64,000 nucleotides of DNA from Periplaneta americana (Eukaryota > Arthropoda > Insecta > Blattodea > Blattidae), in the NCBI RefSeq assembly GCF_040183065.1, contig NC_091120.1, positions 23,286,708-23,350,707 on the forward strand, given 5' to 3'. Positions 11,099-20,576 of the stretch are shown here, piece by piece. Every line of letters begins with the position of its first letter. The first letter of the stretch is position 1. Made by a program: the position numbers and the translations under genes. A model generated the notes under the pieces. The model made no database searches and was not told where the DNA came from. It saw only the letters and a program-made list of their open reading frames with translations.

Positions 11099-11099
11099 A

Positions 11100-11124
11100 A
11101 TGTATGTATGTATGTATGTATGTA
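11100..11124. repeat. (ATGT)n microsatellite, segment 2
   Basis: A short tetranucleotide run is squeezed between SINE S1 and the TIR element that starts at 11125. Confidence 0.95.
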
Positions 11125-12218
11125 CAGGGACATCATTTTATTTTTACTTCAATTTTTATTGTACCTGAGTTTTTGAATGTACTTCACTCCCACCCCTACT
11201 AATGAAGTTCAACCGTCCTCCAAGAACCATGGCCGCATATACAGTCATAGTATACTTACGGTCATAGTAAACAGTACGTTCCAAAAATATGTTCGCGTTT
11301 TCCAGTGACGAAAGAGCTTTCAATATTGCATCATTTTCCATTTGCCTACGTCGCATCCCGGTTTCCCTCACCTGCTTCTATTCGCCTCTCTGTAAATGCT
11401 AGAATAGCTCTTTTCTGGGAACATTAATTTCTGTTAGGAATTGGGCGTCTACGTAATATTCACCCATACAGTTGTTTAAAATGACTTAAATAAAAGGGCC
11501 TCGTTAAGTAATTAACTGTCACGTGATTTCCTCCCATTCTACGACGCTGCGACGTAACCACTTGGACGGACAGTAGATAGCATGTCTGAGTAATTTTATC
11601 TTTTCGGATCGGGCAGAAGTGAAGATTGAATTTACAGTACGTAAGGTCTTTTTTATAGAGTAGGTACAGAATTATTTCAACATGAGTTACTGATACGAAG
11701 TACGAACCTGGTAACTGGAATTACGTACAATAGTCTATAGTGCGATAATATTCACATTAGAACTAAAGCCTGTATCGAAATGAACGGCCACCATTTTCAA
11801 AAATGTGTTTAAATATCCATATTATGATTATTTTTCAATTTAACTTCATTCTCTATATTGTACGCTAATGTGTTGTAGACAGTATAATATACACTGCATA
11901 ATGAATACGTGCGCATGGAAAGGTCAGTTCGTGGGTAAAAACACTTATTGTTAATACAGTACTGTATTTTGATTAAACAGAAACTTAATGAAAATTATCA
12001 AACTCAAAATCACGATATTTCCTAGTTTACGTAAATGGATGAACTACTTTTCTTCCCTCCTATACCTAGTGAAGTGATTTGTTTGTATATTACGCCAGTA
12101 TCATCGAACTCCAGTCGTGGAAGGGGGTAGCAAACGTGTTTCCGGTTCTTAATCGTTGATCCAAAGGTATAGCCAGGTTAATATAAGAAATGTTAGTAAA
12201 AATAAAATGATGTCCCTG
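11125..12218. mobile_element. TA-flanked TIR element family C, copy 1
   Basis: It begins CAGGGACATCATTTTATTTT and ends with the exact inverted sequence. TA stands immediately outside both ends. It is 1,094 bp with no transposase frame. Related copies are at 15626-16699 (complete, about 1,074 bp) and 61882-64000 (interrupted). The TA flank in all three suggests Tc1/mariner-type (possibly pogo-like) mobilisation. It is inserted in the ATGT microsatellite within intron 3. Confidence 0.88.
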
Positions 12219-12322
12219 TATGTATGTATGTATGTATGTATGTATGTATGTATGTATGTATGTATGTATGTATGTATGTATGTATGTATGTATGTATGTA
12301 TGTATGTATGTATGTATGTATG
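12219..12322. repeat. (ATGT)n microsatellite, segment 3
   Basis: About 26 tetranucleotide units follow directly on the TIR element. The long HTYI-repeat open frames here are translation of the microsatellite, not genes. Confidence 0.96.
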
Positions 12323-12389
12323 TTATGTAATGTAGTGTGCTTCCATACATAAGCTAAGTGTAAATATCTATATGTACTTAATACTCAAC

Positions 12390-12506
12390 CAAGCTCGGAA
12401 TAGGATGCACTGGTGTCGCTACTGTAGCGAGCAAGAGGGCTGACGGCCGGATTGCAAATGTATGAGAATCGTAGTTCCCAAACTCACCGATCCTATTCCG
12501 AGCTTG
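12390..12506. repeat. 117-bp inverted-repeat element
   Basis: Ends CAAGCTCGGAATAGGAT and ATCCTATTCCGAGCTTG are perfect 17-bp inverted repeats around an 83-bp interior. It is a very small MITE-like element. Its right end is 41 bp from the donor of exon 3 (12552). Confidence 0.8.
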
Positions 12507-12552
12507 ACTGCATAATGTATGCCAGCTGCTGGCTGCTTAGTCATCTACTCAC

Positions 12553-12684
12553 TGCTGCATTCGTAGTCTTCTTCCATGAAGCCCTCCTTACATTCACACA
12601 GCTTCTTAGCATTAGTGGTGTTCCCGGCCTTACAAACCGCATCCGGTATGCAGTCTTCGTCCATACTGCATATTGAATGAAGGC
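12553..12684 (-). CDS. Exon 3 of the EGF-like gene: cysteine module 2
   Basis: This 132-nt exon is bounded by a pyrimidine-rich acceptor (TTTTATCCTACAG) and a strong donor (GTGAGT). It is a symmetric phase 1-1 exon: the first two bases finish Gly110, and the last base begins Ser154. It encodes residues 111-153 with cysteines at 115, 121, 127, 139, 141 and 152, that is C-x5-C-x5-C-x11-C-x-C-x10-C. The core reads CSMDEDCIPDAVC and later CECKEGF. This is the six-cysteine spacing of EGF-like/EB modules, extracellular disulfide-bonded folds. An NTT glycosylation sequon is at 131. The tight cysteine pattern, the flanking splice sites and the frame match to its neighbours make this a real exon rather than chance. 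Confidence 0.82.
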
Positions 12685-12796
12685 CTGTAGGATAAAAATG
12701 AGATACAAATGCTATTTATTTCAGAAATATTAATTTTTTAAATTAATTTTTTGTTTGTAATATTATTAACATACTGGGTGTTCATTTCAAAATGAG

Positions 12797-13270
12797 TCAT
12801 GACGTCACTCGCTGGGCTGCTGATCCGGAGCTGCGTTCGGGCTTGGGTTGGATCCCCCTTTGGACTTTGGTTTCTTCGGAGGTTTTCCCCAGCCGTGGGA
12901 CTGAAGCCGGATGGTCTATGGCGAGTCCTTGGCATCAACCCCTTTGATTTGATTACCTGGTTGGGTTTTTCCGAGGTTTCCCCCACCGAAAAGGCAAATG
13001 CCGGGTAATATTTTGGCGAATCCTCGGACCTCATCTCATCTCACTACATCTCGCCAAAATGTAAAAAAAATGTAAAAAAAAATGTAAAAAAAATTGTACA
13101 AAATTGTAAAAATTGTAGAAAATTACTAAATTGTAAAACTATAAAAATTTGTAAAAATTGTAATTGTAATATTGTAAAATGTTGACATGTTCCACATCTT
13201 AAAGCTTCATTGCTCCTGTAAGATCTATGGAATAAAATAAATGAATGAATGAATGAATGAATGAATGAAT
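12797..13270 (+). mobile_element. SINE-like element with A-rich and GAAT tails
   Basis: A GC-richer segment with a degenerate B-box-like GGGTTGGATCCC near 12845 is followed by a conserved-looking body. Then come TGTAAAAAA repeats and a (GAAT)n run at 13241-13270. The structure resembles a tRNA-derived SINE. The target duplication is not evident, and there is no second copy in the window to confirm the borders. Confidence 0.5.
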
Positions 13271-13930
13271 GTTGTGAGTCAGCGATTTGAAGCGAGTTTC
13301 AGCTTTCGTGTCCGAGAAGTTGCCTATTAATCAAGGCGTTCAATCTGAACTTGAGAACGTGTACGGTATAACTTGAACGTCGTAGCGACAGATGGCGGTC
13401 TGTAAAGTCTGTGTGCTACCATAACCTCTTTCGAACTGTTTTGCGCGGGCAAGTTGTACGCAGGGTATTTGTTATCATCCGTTGCATACCGCAACATTCT
13501 ACAACCCAAATCAAATGCTCCGTGTCCATGTTGACCGTCGAAGTTAATGTCAATAAATACGTAAGTAATCGTCTTAACCCTCTCGCCATATCCCGACAGT
13601 AAGAAAAAAACTCACCTCAGTACATGTTTCCAAACAGTTCACATTCCTGTCACTACCGGCGTTACCGCACGTATCGGTACGTACTTCCAGAGTCCGTGGG
13701 TATCCACGGACTCTGCGTACTTCAGAATGAACGCCGTACTTGCTAGGCAACTTCTCTCGCATTTAGATAGGTAATACGCCTCTGCGGGAGTGTAGGAAGA
13801 TTGAATTCTCTAGGCTCACTGGCTAGCCACATGACGATATATAGCGAGCCATGACACACTTTGAACTGAACACGCAGTATTATGTTAGTATTCTGTTCTT
13901 CAACTTTTTGTTAAATTTTAACTGCTTGTA
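13271..13930. other. Intronic DNA with a hairpin and a candidate splice donor
   Basis: An 11-bp perfect stem (AGAGTCCGTGG / CCACGGACTCT, 13689-13714) has a 4-base loop. On the minus strand a frame from 13762 runs into a consensus-like donor (CTGAG|GTGAGT at 13616/13615). Neither is tied to a known gene; see the findings. Confidence 0.4.
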
Positions 13931-13935
13931 TACTT

Positions 13936-13995
13936 TATGACCTGGTAGAGTGTAAGAGAAGGCCCTATGGCCTTAACTCTGCCAGTATAAATAAA

Positions 13996-14048
<53 letters not shown>

Positions 14049-14060
14049 TATTATTATTAT
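13936..14060 (+). mobile_element. LINE 3' end with AAGGCC hairpin, copy a
   Basis: It contains the hairpin AAGGCCCTATGGCCTT (13959-13974), the shared AACTCTGCCAG motif and a tail of AAAT and AAT repeats. The same arrangement ends the LINE fragments near 33693, 49420, 52245, 52755 (minus) and 59378 (minus). Only the 3' UTR is recognisable here. Confidence 0.6.
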
Positions 14061-14240
14061 TATTTGAAAGAAATGACTCTTTCCTTATTGATTACGTAAG
14101 TTACTTTAGTTAATTATAATTATTTTTTGTACTCCAGCATTATAAAGTGTTTATCGATAGTAAAAATCGTTCTTAATATGCCACATTATTGTGCCAGTGC
14201 CGAAAAATATTGCCATGCCAACTAAAACGTCATGATTTCT

Positions 14241-14479
14241 CGTGGCTAACGAGAAAAACAAGCAAGACACGATTCGGAGTCACGTGACTATCATGGTCTA
14301 GTCATGGCCATCTTTACAATAGCCTAATATAAATACATGTTCAGAGTTATAAAAAACAAAGGAATAGCTATATTAAACTCATGTTAAACGTGCATTTATA
14401 TATAAACTTGTTCAATGTTGGCCATGTTATGACTAAGAATGTGACGTCGCGCCGTAGCCTGTCTTTCTCGTTAGCCACG
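14241..14479. mobile_element. 239-bp MITE with 9-bp target duplication
   Basis: Inverted ends CGTGGCTAACGAGAAA are flanked by a perfect 9-bp direct repeat, ATGATTTCT (14232-14240 and 14480-14488). A 9-bp duplication points to Mutator-like (MULE) mobilisation. There is no coding sequence. Confidence 0.85.
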
Positions 14480-14612
14480 ATGATTTCTATTATGACAACA
14501 TAACGTGTGCCATAAAGTTAATACTATGAAACGATTTGCCGTGTTATAATATTTAATACGTCATCATTGTCATAGCATCCCCTTCTATCAAACTATACCT
14601 ATCATTACAAAA

Positions 14613-15318
14613 TAATTTGTGCGAGATCGTGCGTATTTGCTTGGTTTCCGCACAAAACCAACCCGCGGTAAGTCTAAAATTCCACATTCAGTATTCCCAA
14701 CCGAACACATAACAATTGCCCTCTTCTTACCGCTTAAGTGACATATTGATTTTACTGCTTTAGGCTTTTAACATATTATTCTTAGAGACGTTCAATATAA
14801 TAATAATTATAAATTGGAAACTTACCACTGCAATTTCACCTAAATTGCACTGTTAATTATTATTTTTAAATATTTGCAAAAATTAAGTAAACTCTACAAC
14901 TCCACTAAAGTTACTGCATTTCGTGATGCATGTAACATTAAGGAAGCCGTTTGTTTTAAGTTCGCATTTATAGACTGGGGGAAAAAAAAGACAGACGTAT
15001 ATCACGGCCTGCTGGAGTATAGTAAATACAGAAAACATTTTAAAGCAATGTTGAAGATAGATATTTTTGTTTTCCAAAATTGCCGTCATTGAACAGAAAC
15101 CAAGATGGAGATTTCATTGCAACTAATTAGAAATTCCTCTTTCAGGTATGTAATAAACGATCTTCGCACAAAATAATGTACGATACACGAGCGGTATGTT
15201 TTCTTTCAATTCTCGGAAATTAAAAAAGCTCAACTACGTTTCGCTTTTTCAAACTTTTCCTCGAACATGAAAACTTCAACATACCGCTTTTGTAACGCAT
15301 ATTACTATAATATGTTAT
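14613..15318. repeat. Dispersed repeat H, copy 1
   Basis: This 0.7 kb unit is repeated at 60265-61078 (with an extra 109 bp) and in part, reverse complemented, at 18963-19068. No protein family is recognised. The open frames here are not conserved between copies. Confidence 0.75.
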
Positions 15319-15625
15319 TTCTTTATTAATCGTTTTATAGTGCTGTAGTACAAAAAATAATACATGAAACATGTTCATAGAGTTAATTATACAGTTACTG
15401 CATTCGTCAGAATTAGGAAACTCGCAAACCTTGACTCGTGACATATACAAACAATTTGCTGTTCGTACTAACTACAAGGTTGTGAAATTAAAGCTTGAAT
15501 GAAAGTAACCGGAAAACTGCCTAGTTACTGACATCGTGGATAGCGTTCACTCAGCTGCCGACTTTATCTCGCATGTCACGTAGAGATTCACAATCTAAGT
15601 ACGCTGTTGTTTTTAGTGAAACATA

Positions 15626-16699
15626 CAGGGACATCATTTTATTTTTACTTCAATTTTTATTGTACCTGAGTTTTTGAATGTACTTCACTCCCACCCCTTC
15701 CACTAATGAAGTTCCAACTCCACACAGAACCAAGACCGCAGATAGTAAGCAGTACTGAATGAGTATAGTACGTTCCAGAAATATGTTCGCTTTTTCCAAT
15801 GACGAAAGAGCTTTCAATATTGAATCATACTTTCGCACAGGTACTGTCCGTTTGCCTATGTCGCATCCCGATTTCTCCCACCTGCTTCTGCTCGCCCCTC
15901 TGTAATAGCTGGGCTGTCTTAGCTCTTTTCTGAAAACATTAATTTTTGTTTGGAATTGGACGTTTACGTAATATTATACAGCTGTTTAATTTAACTTAAA
16001 TAAAAGGGCCTCGTTAAGTAATTAACTGTCACGTGATTTCCCCCCTTTCTACAATCCTACGGCATAACCACTTGGACGGACAGTAGATAGCATGTCTGAG
16101 TAATTTTATATTTTCGGGTCGGGCAGAAGTGAAGATTGAATTTACAGTACGTAGAGTAGGTACAGAATTATTTCAACATGAGTTACTAGTACGAAGGACG
16201 AAACTGGCAATTGGAATTAGATGCAGTAGTCTATAGTGCGATAATATGCACAAAAGAACTGAAGCCTGTATCGAAATGAACGGCCACCATTTTCAAACTT
16301 GTGTTTAAATATTCATATTATGATTATTTTTCAAATTAACTTCTTTCTCTATATTGTACGCTAATGTGCTGTAGACAGTATAATATACACTGCATAATGA
16401 ATACGTTCGCATGGATAACTCAGTTCGTGAGTAAAAACACTTATTCTTAATACTGTACTTTGATTAAACAAAAACCTAATGAAAATTATGAAACTCAAAA
16501 TTGCGATATTTCCTAGTTTACGTAAATGGATGAACTGTTTTTCTTCCTTCCTATACCTAGTAGAGTGATTTGTTTGTGTTTTACGCCAGTATCATCGAAC
16601 TACAGTCGTGGAAGGGGATAGCAAACTGTGTTTCCGGTTCTCTAAAGGTATAGACAAGTTAATATTAAAAATGTTAGTAAAAATAAAATGATGTCCCTG
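15626..16699. mobile_element. TA-flanked TIR element family C, copy 2
   Basis: It has the same CAGGGACATCATTTTATTTT inverted ends as copy 1, with TA flanks at both borders. It is about 1,074 bp with scattered indels relative to copy 1 and no transposase. Both copies keep the central AACTGTCACGTGATTTCC segment. Confidence 0.88.
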
Positions 16700-17085
16700 T
16701 ACAAATTAATTTGGTTTTCTAAACAAACGAATTATTATACTTGTGATTCAATTTTCAAAGTCATACAAGAAATTATGAAAGAATTAAAAAGTGGAGATAA
16801 ATGCCTTGGTATATTTTTAGATTTAAAGAACTTATTTGGCACAGTTAACCATAAAACACTTTTGTTGAAATTAGATCATATTGGTATCAAAGGGGAAAAG
16901 GAACTGGCCATCCTACCCCAATATTTCCTGGCCTAGTTGCCTCATAAGTGGTGTCTTGTTGATCACTTGTGAGGTTCAGACCTGTCTTCGGACAGTTGAC
17001 TAAACAACATTGGTATCAAAGACAATGCTCTACATTTCTTTTTCAGTCCTATCTTAATAACATAATGAAACAACCAAAATAGATG
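16700..17085 (+). pseudogene. LINE reverse transcriptase fragment split by a SINE piece
   Basis: The frame carries CLGIFLDLKNLFGTVNHKTL followed by LLKLDHIGIKG. This matches motif A of LINE (Jockey/CR1-like) reverse transcriptases, usually FLDLxKAFDTVNHxxLLxKL. The normal KAFD is changed to NLFG, which removes the catalytic aspartate context, so this copy is dead. A 116-bp retroinsert (16893-17008) interrupts it. The coding similarity resumes after the duplicated ATTGGTATCAAAG, and the fragment fades by about 17085. Confidence 0.68.
16893..17008 (+). mobile_element. 116-bp SINE-type insertion with 13-bp TSD
   Basis: The insert is flanked by the direct repeat ATTGGTATCAAAG (16880-16892 and 17009-17021) and ends in a short AACAAC tail. 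It resembles a 5'-truncated SINE. Removing it restores the continuity of the surrounding reverse transcriptase fragment. Confidence 0.8.
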
Positions 17086-17156
17086 ACCAAATCAGCTACC
17101 CTAAAGTTTAGATTTACGCAGGGCCGGGTATTTATGGAGATCGCGAAAGTCACGAC

Positions 17157-17164
17157 ATAATAGA

Positions 17165-17240
<76 letters not shown>

Positions 17241-17252
17241 TAGATAAGTGCA
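17157..17252. repeat. (GATA)n/(GACA)n compound microsatellite
   Basis: GATA units give way to a long GACA run and return to GATA. Frames rich in CLSV repeats on the minus strand are translation of this. Confidence 0.97.
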
Positions 17253-17522
17253 TTTATTGATGCATATTAAATTATACAAACTCATTGTATACAAGATCCT
17301 TCGCACGAGCTCGTACGGCCATTCGTGCTGTAGCTATGCACAGTTTGAGTCTTCAAAACGAAAATAATACCTACTAATAATAAAATAGTGAAACAATAGT
17401 TATTATTATTACTATCGTTATCATTGATTACCACTATTATAACTAATCTAACTTTATACCAAATTTCACAAAAATAATACAAATAAAATAAAAGGGAGAT
17501 TTGAAAAACACACACGCACAGT

Positions 17523-17541
17523 GACACACACACACACACAC

Positions 17542-17586
<45 letters not shown>
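17523..17586. repeat. (CA)n/(TA)n compound microsatellite
   Basis: A CACACA run passes into a TATATA run; it is low complexity. Confidence 0.96.
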
Positions 17587-17589
<3 letters not shown>

Positions 17590-18097
17590 TATAAACAATT
17601 CAATTTCTTGTTGAAGCTGCACCAAATAATCCAAATAATAAATATAAAGGTAATACAGTATATAAATAAAAACATACACACGCAATAAAATACAAAAGAC
17701 ACAGTAAATACAAAAAAAAGAACATTATCCCCTAATTATATCATTCGCTCAATGTTAATATTACTCATTGCAACACTAATAAATCTTTCCCTTATGGATA
17801 TACCGTACAATAGATTTTTGCTAAACTCTACGAATTAAGTGATTCTGATTAATAATATGCGGATTAAAAAATCGCGACAAATTGCGAAATAGAGTTCTAA
17901 TAGCAAAATATGAACACATTCGCGAATTATTACTATTGCGTCGTTTTATAATGAATGTCATATTCTGAGATTTTTCGGATTTTTTCACTTGAATTTGTTA
18001 TAGATCCAAGTAGCCTACATTACATGGTGTTCCAGGTGTTATGATTACGTTACTGAACTCAAAAGACGGAGTATTCAACATTTCACTAATCATTTGA
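17590..18097. other. Intronic DNA, nothing firmly recognised
   Basis: AT-rich sequence. A weak minus-strand coding-like stretch near 17760-17945 could be a decayed LINE C-terminus, but I cannot support a call. Confidence 0.4.
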
Positions 18098-18155
18098 ATG
18101 AATTTAAATACTTTATAGTCACAATCATGCCATAGTATGAAAGAAAAATCTCACA

Positions 18156-18227
18156 ACCTCGAGCGGGATTCGAACCTGCGACTTCCTGTACTCCGGTCAG
18201 GCGCTCTACCAACTGAGCTATCGAGTT
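18156..18227 (-). tRNA. tRNA-like sequence in foldback arm 1
   Basis: It is 72 nt with D stem GCTC/GAGC, T arm around TTCGAAT with one mismatch, and acceptor AACTCGA/TCGAGGT with one mismatch. The anticodon stem has one mismatch, and the loop CCGGAGT has C at position 33. A short variable arm rules out Ser despite a GGA reading. It is best seen as a SINE head or tRNA pseudogene. Confidence 0.4.
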
Positions 18228-18437
18228 CGTTTCACGCTGAAGGCTTGAAATCATCCGTTCATACTGGCGACTCTGTTATAGAGTACTGTCCATAGCGTCT
18301 GATCGTAAGATGAAGATTACATTTGTAATGTTTCTTCCCACCCATAAGCAATGCTGACTAGATCAGACGCTATGGACAGTACTCTATAACAGAGTCGCCA
18401 GTATGAACGGATGATTTCAAGCCTTTAGCGTGAAACG

Positions 18438-18509
18438 AACTCGATAGCTCAGTTGGTAGAGCGCCTGACCGGAGTACAGGAAGTCGCAGGTTCGAATCCC
18501 GCTCGAGGT
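18438..18509 (+). tRNA. tRNA-like sequence in foldback arm 2
   Basis: This is an inverted copy of 18156-18227 with identical folding features. The A-box-like TAGCTCAGTTGG and B-box GGTTCGAATCC are intact, so Pol III could recognise it. Confidence 0.42.
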
Positions 18510-18962
18510 TGTGAGGTTTTTCTTTCATACCATGGCATGATTGTGACTATAAAGTATTTAAATTCATTAATATGTTACATCAACGGACGTACATACGTCA
18601 TCCAACATCGTAAGATGAAGATTACAATAATTTGAAACTGTTAATTTGAGGGCTGCAAGTTTTTTTTCGTTTTTAATGAATGTGTGTTAAATACAGTCTC
18701 AATCCAACAGATATTGTCTATTGGCCATACCGCACCTTTACCAGAATCCAGCGAACCTTAAATGTTAATTATTTGGAAAGTAATATTCATACTGAGTTAA
18801 TACTCCAATTACAAAATAATTGTATTTTCCAAAATTTCCATTAATCTCCGCCAAGAGTACAAATCAATCTCCAACAATCTCCGCCGACATCAATATTAAA
18901 ACAAAACAAATGATAAAATTAATCTCCATAAATACCTGCACCTGGACATACGAATATCACAT

Positions 18963-19068
18963 CAAAATACATTATTTTGTGCGAAGATCATTTATTACAT
19001 ACCTGAAAGAGGAATTTCTAATTGGTTGCAATGAAATCTCCATCTTGGTTTCTGTTCAATGACGGCAA
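18963..19068 (-). repeat. Dispersed repeat H, partial copy 3
   Basis: It is the reverse complement of about 15071-15175, truncated on both sides. It ends where a LINE fragment begins. Confidence 0.8.
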
Positions 19069-19084
19069 ATTATTGTGTGTTGTG

Positions 19085-19435
19085 ATTAGGAAGCGGAAGA
19101 TTAGCATGGTCATAGGAAGAAAAATACAGAAGGATACTTGCGAATTCTAAATGAGGCGGTAGAGCAAGTGGACAGCTTCAAATACTTGGAGTGTAGGCCT
19201 ACCATAAGTAGTAACATGATCTGCTGCCAGGAAGTCAAAAGGAGGATAGCAATGGCAAAGGAAACTTTTAACAGAAAAAGGAACATCTTCTGTGGACCCC
19301 TGGAAAAAGAACTAAGGAAGAGACTAGTGAAGTGCTTTATGTTGATGTGTGCCATTGTATAGGGCAGAAACATGGACATTATGACGAAGTGAAGAGAAGC
19401 GAATAGAAGCATTTGAAATGTGAAAATGGAGAAGG
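19085..19435 (+). pseudogene. LINE (family L3) reverse transcriptase 3' part, first segment
   Basis: The translation includes ILNEAVEQVDSFKYLECRPT and CGPLEKELRKRLVKCFMLMC. These are typical of the region after the YADD box in LINE reverse transcriptases (FKYLG..., then the YGAETW region). The YGAETW stretch is frameshifted. The copy is split at 19435: the rest of the same protein continues at 20249. It has several stops and is non-functional. Confidence 0.75.
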
Positions 19436-19976
19436 AAAGAAGACAGAGGACGGACACTGGGAAGTTTTCTTTTCTCAATCGTACTATCAAGGACTGGAAT
19501 GCTTTACCTGCGGACTTACTAAAGGCTTTACCAACAACCAAAAATGTATTTAAAAATAGGCTTAAGGACTTTACTAATAGACGGTAGTATATTATACACA
19601 CTAGTTAAAGGGCGTAATTGATATCTTGTTATTTGAAGTGTTCTATCAGTGAGGAAGTGTGTTGTGTCAGTGAAGTGTGTAGTGTCAGTGAAGTCTATTG
19701 TGTAAGTGAAGTGTGTTGGTGTCAGTGAAGTGGCTGTGCAAAGTATTCGAACAGTGAAATGGTGAGAAGTGTTAGTGAAATCAGGTAGAATCAGTGCAGT
19801 GAGTGAATTGACAGCGAAATAAGTGTAGTGCCGAAAGGTACTTGTGCAGATATGAATCTGTCAGACTCGTGGGTCTTAGTTCGAGCTTAGGGTTAAGATG
19901 CAAATTAGATTTACTTTAAATGTTATTTTAAGTGACCATGCTTCATTTTAATTTAGGATACTCCTTGTTATTAGTA

Positions 19977-20034
<58 letters not shown>

Positions 20035-20244
20035 GTTTTTTATTAGTTGTGTTCATTATTAATTGTCATTATTGAGTGTAATTAGTTATCACTGCCACCG
20101 GGTATATACCCATTTGCAGTTTGAATACATACATACATACATACATACATACATACATACATACATACATACATACATACATACATACATACATACATAC
20201 ATACATACATACATACATACATACATACATACATACATACATAC
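19436..20244 (+). mobile_element. LINE 3' fragment nested in LINE L3
   Basis: The insertion is bounded by AAGG (19432-19435 and 20245-20248). It starts in a coding tail reading SFLNRTIKDWNALPADLLKA then an FKNRLKD stretch, the C-terminal end typical of CR1/Jockey-like LINEs. A 3' UTR follows with GTGAAGTGTGT-type repeats, a (TTA)n run (19977-20036) and a final (CATA)n tail (20126-20244). It is 5'-truncated. Four bases is short for a LINE duplication, so the borders are inferred mainly from the continuity of the host LINE. Confidence 0.72.
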
Positions 20245-20248
20245 AAGG

Positions 20249-20545
20249 ATGGAACGTGTGAAATGGACAGACAGAATAAGAAATGAAGCTGTGTTGGAAA
20301 GAGTGGGTGAAGAAAGAATGATGCTGAAACTGATCAGGAAGAGGAAAAGGAATTGGTTGGGTCACTGGCTAAGAAGAAACTGCCTACTGAAGGATGCACT
20401 GGAAGGACTGGCGAACGGGAGAAGAGTTCGGGGTAGAAAAAGATATCAGATGATAGACGACATTAAGATATATGGATCATATGAGGAAACAAAGAGGAAG
20501 GCAGAAAGTAGGAAAGATTGGAGGAAGCTGGGTTTGCAGTGAAAT
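20249..20545 (+). pseudogene. LINE L3, second segment (C-terminus)
   Basis: It continues the protein broken at 19435. The frame reads MERVKWTDRIRNEAVLERVG, then RKRNWLGHWLRRNCLLKDAL and a GRRRYQMIDDIK-like segment, ending at TGA after GLQ. This is the conserved tail after the reverse transcriptase in one class of arthropod LINEs. The part upstream of MERVKW in the apparent ORF is microsatellite translation and should be ignored. Confidence 0.78.
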
Positions 20546-20576
20546 ACCTGCCCTTGGGCAGAGCACTAAATGAAAT

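Larger units (their letters stand above)
18098..18568. mobile_element. Second foldback element with tRNA-like arms
   Basis: Arms at about 18098-18304 and 18361-18568 are inverted repeats of roughly 207 bp separated by a 56-bp loop. Each contains the same 72-nt tRNA-like sequence. The first bases of the loop (CGTAAGATGAAGATTACA, 18304-18321) recur directly after the right arm (about 18608-18625). The organisation parallels the element at 8380-8995, but the tRNA-like sequence differs. Confidence 0.8.

Noticed and set aside
12553-12672. Acceptor at TATGCAG (12672) for exon 3
   Set aside because: It would put exon 3 in phase 2, clashing with exon 2. The acceptor CCTACAG at 12685 has a better tract, keeps phase 1 and adds the module's first cysteine (residue 115).
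20063-20542. 159-codon ORF starting at 20063
   Set aside because: The first half is microsatellite translation (HTYI repeats); only the part from 20249 is LINE protein.
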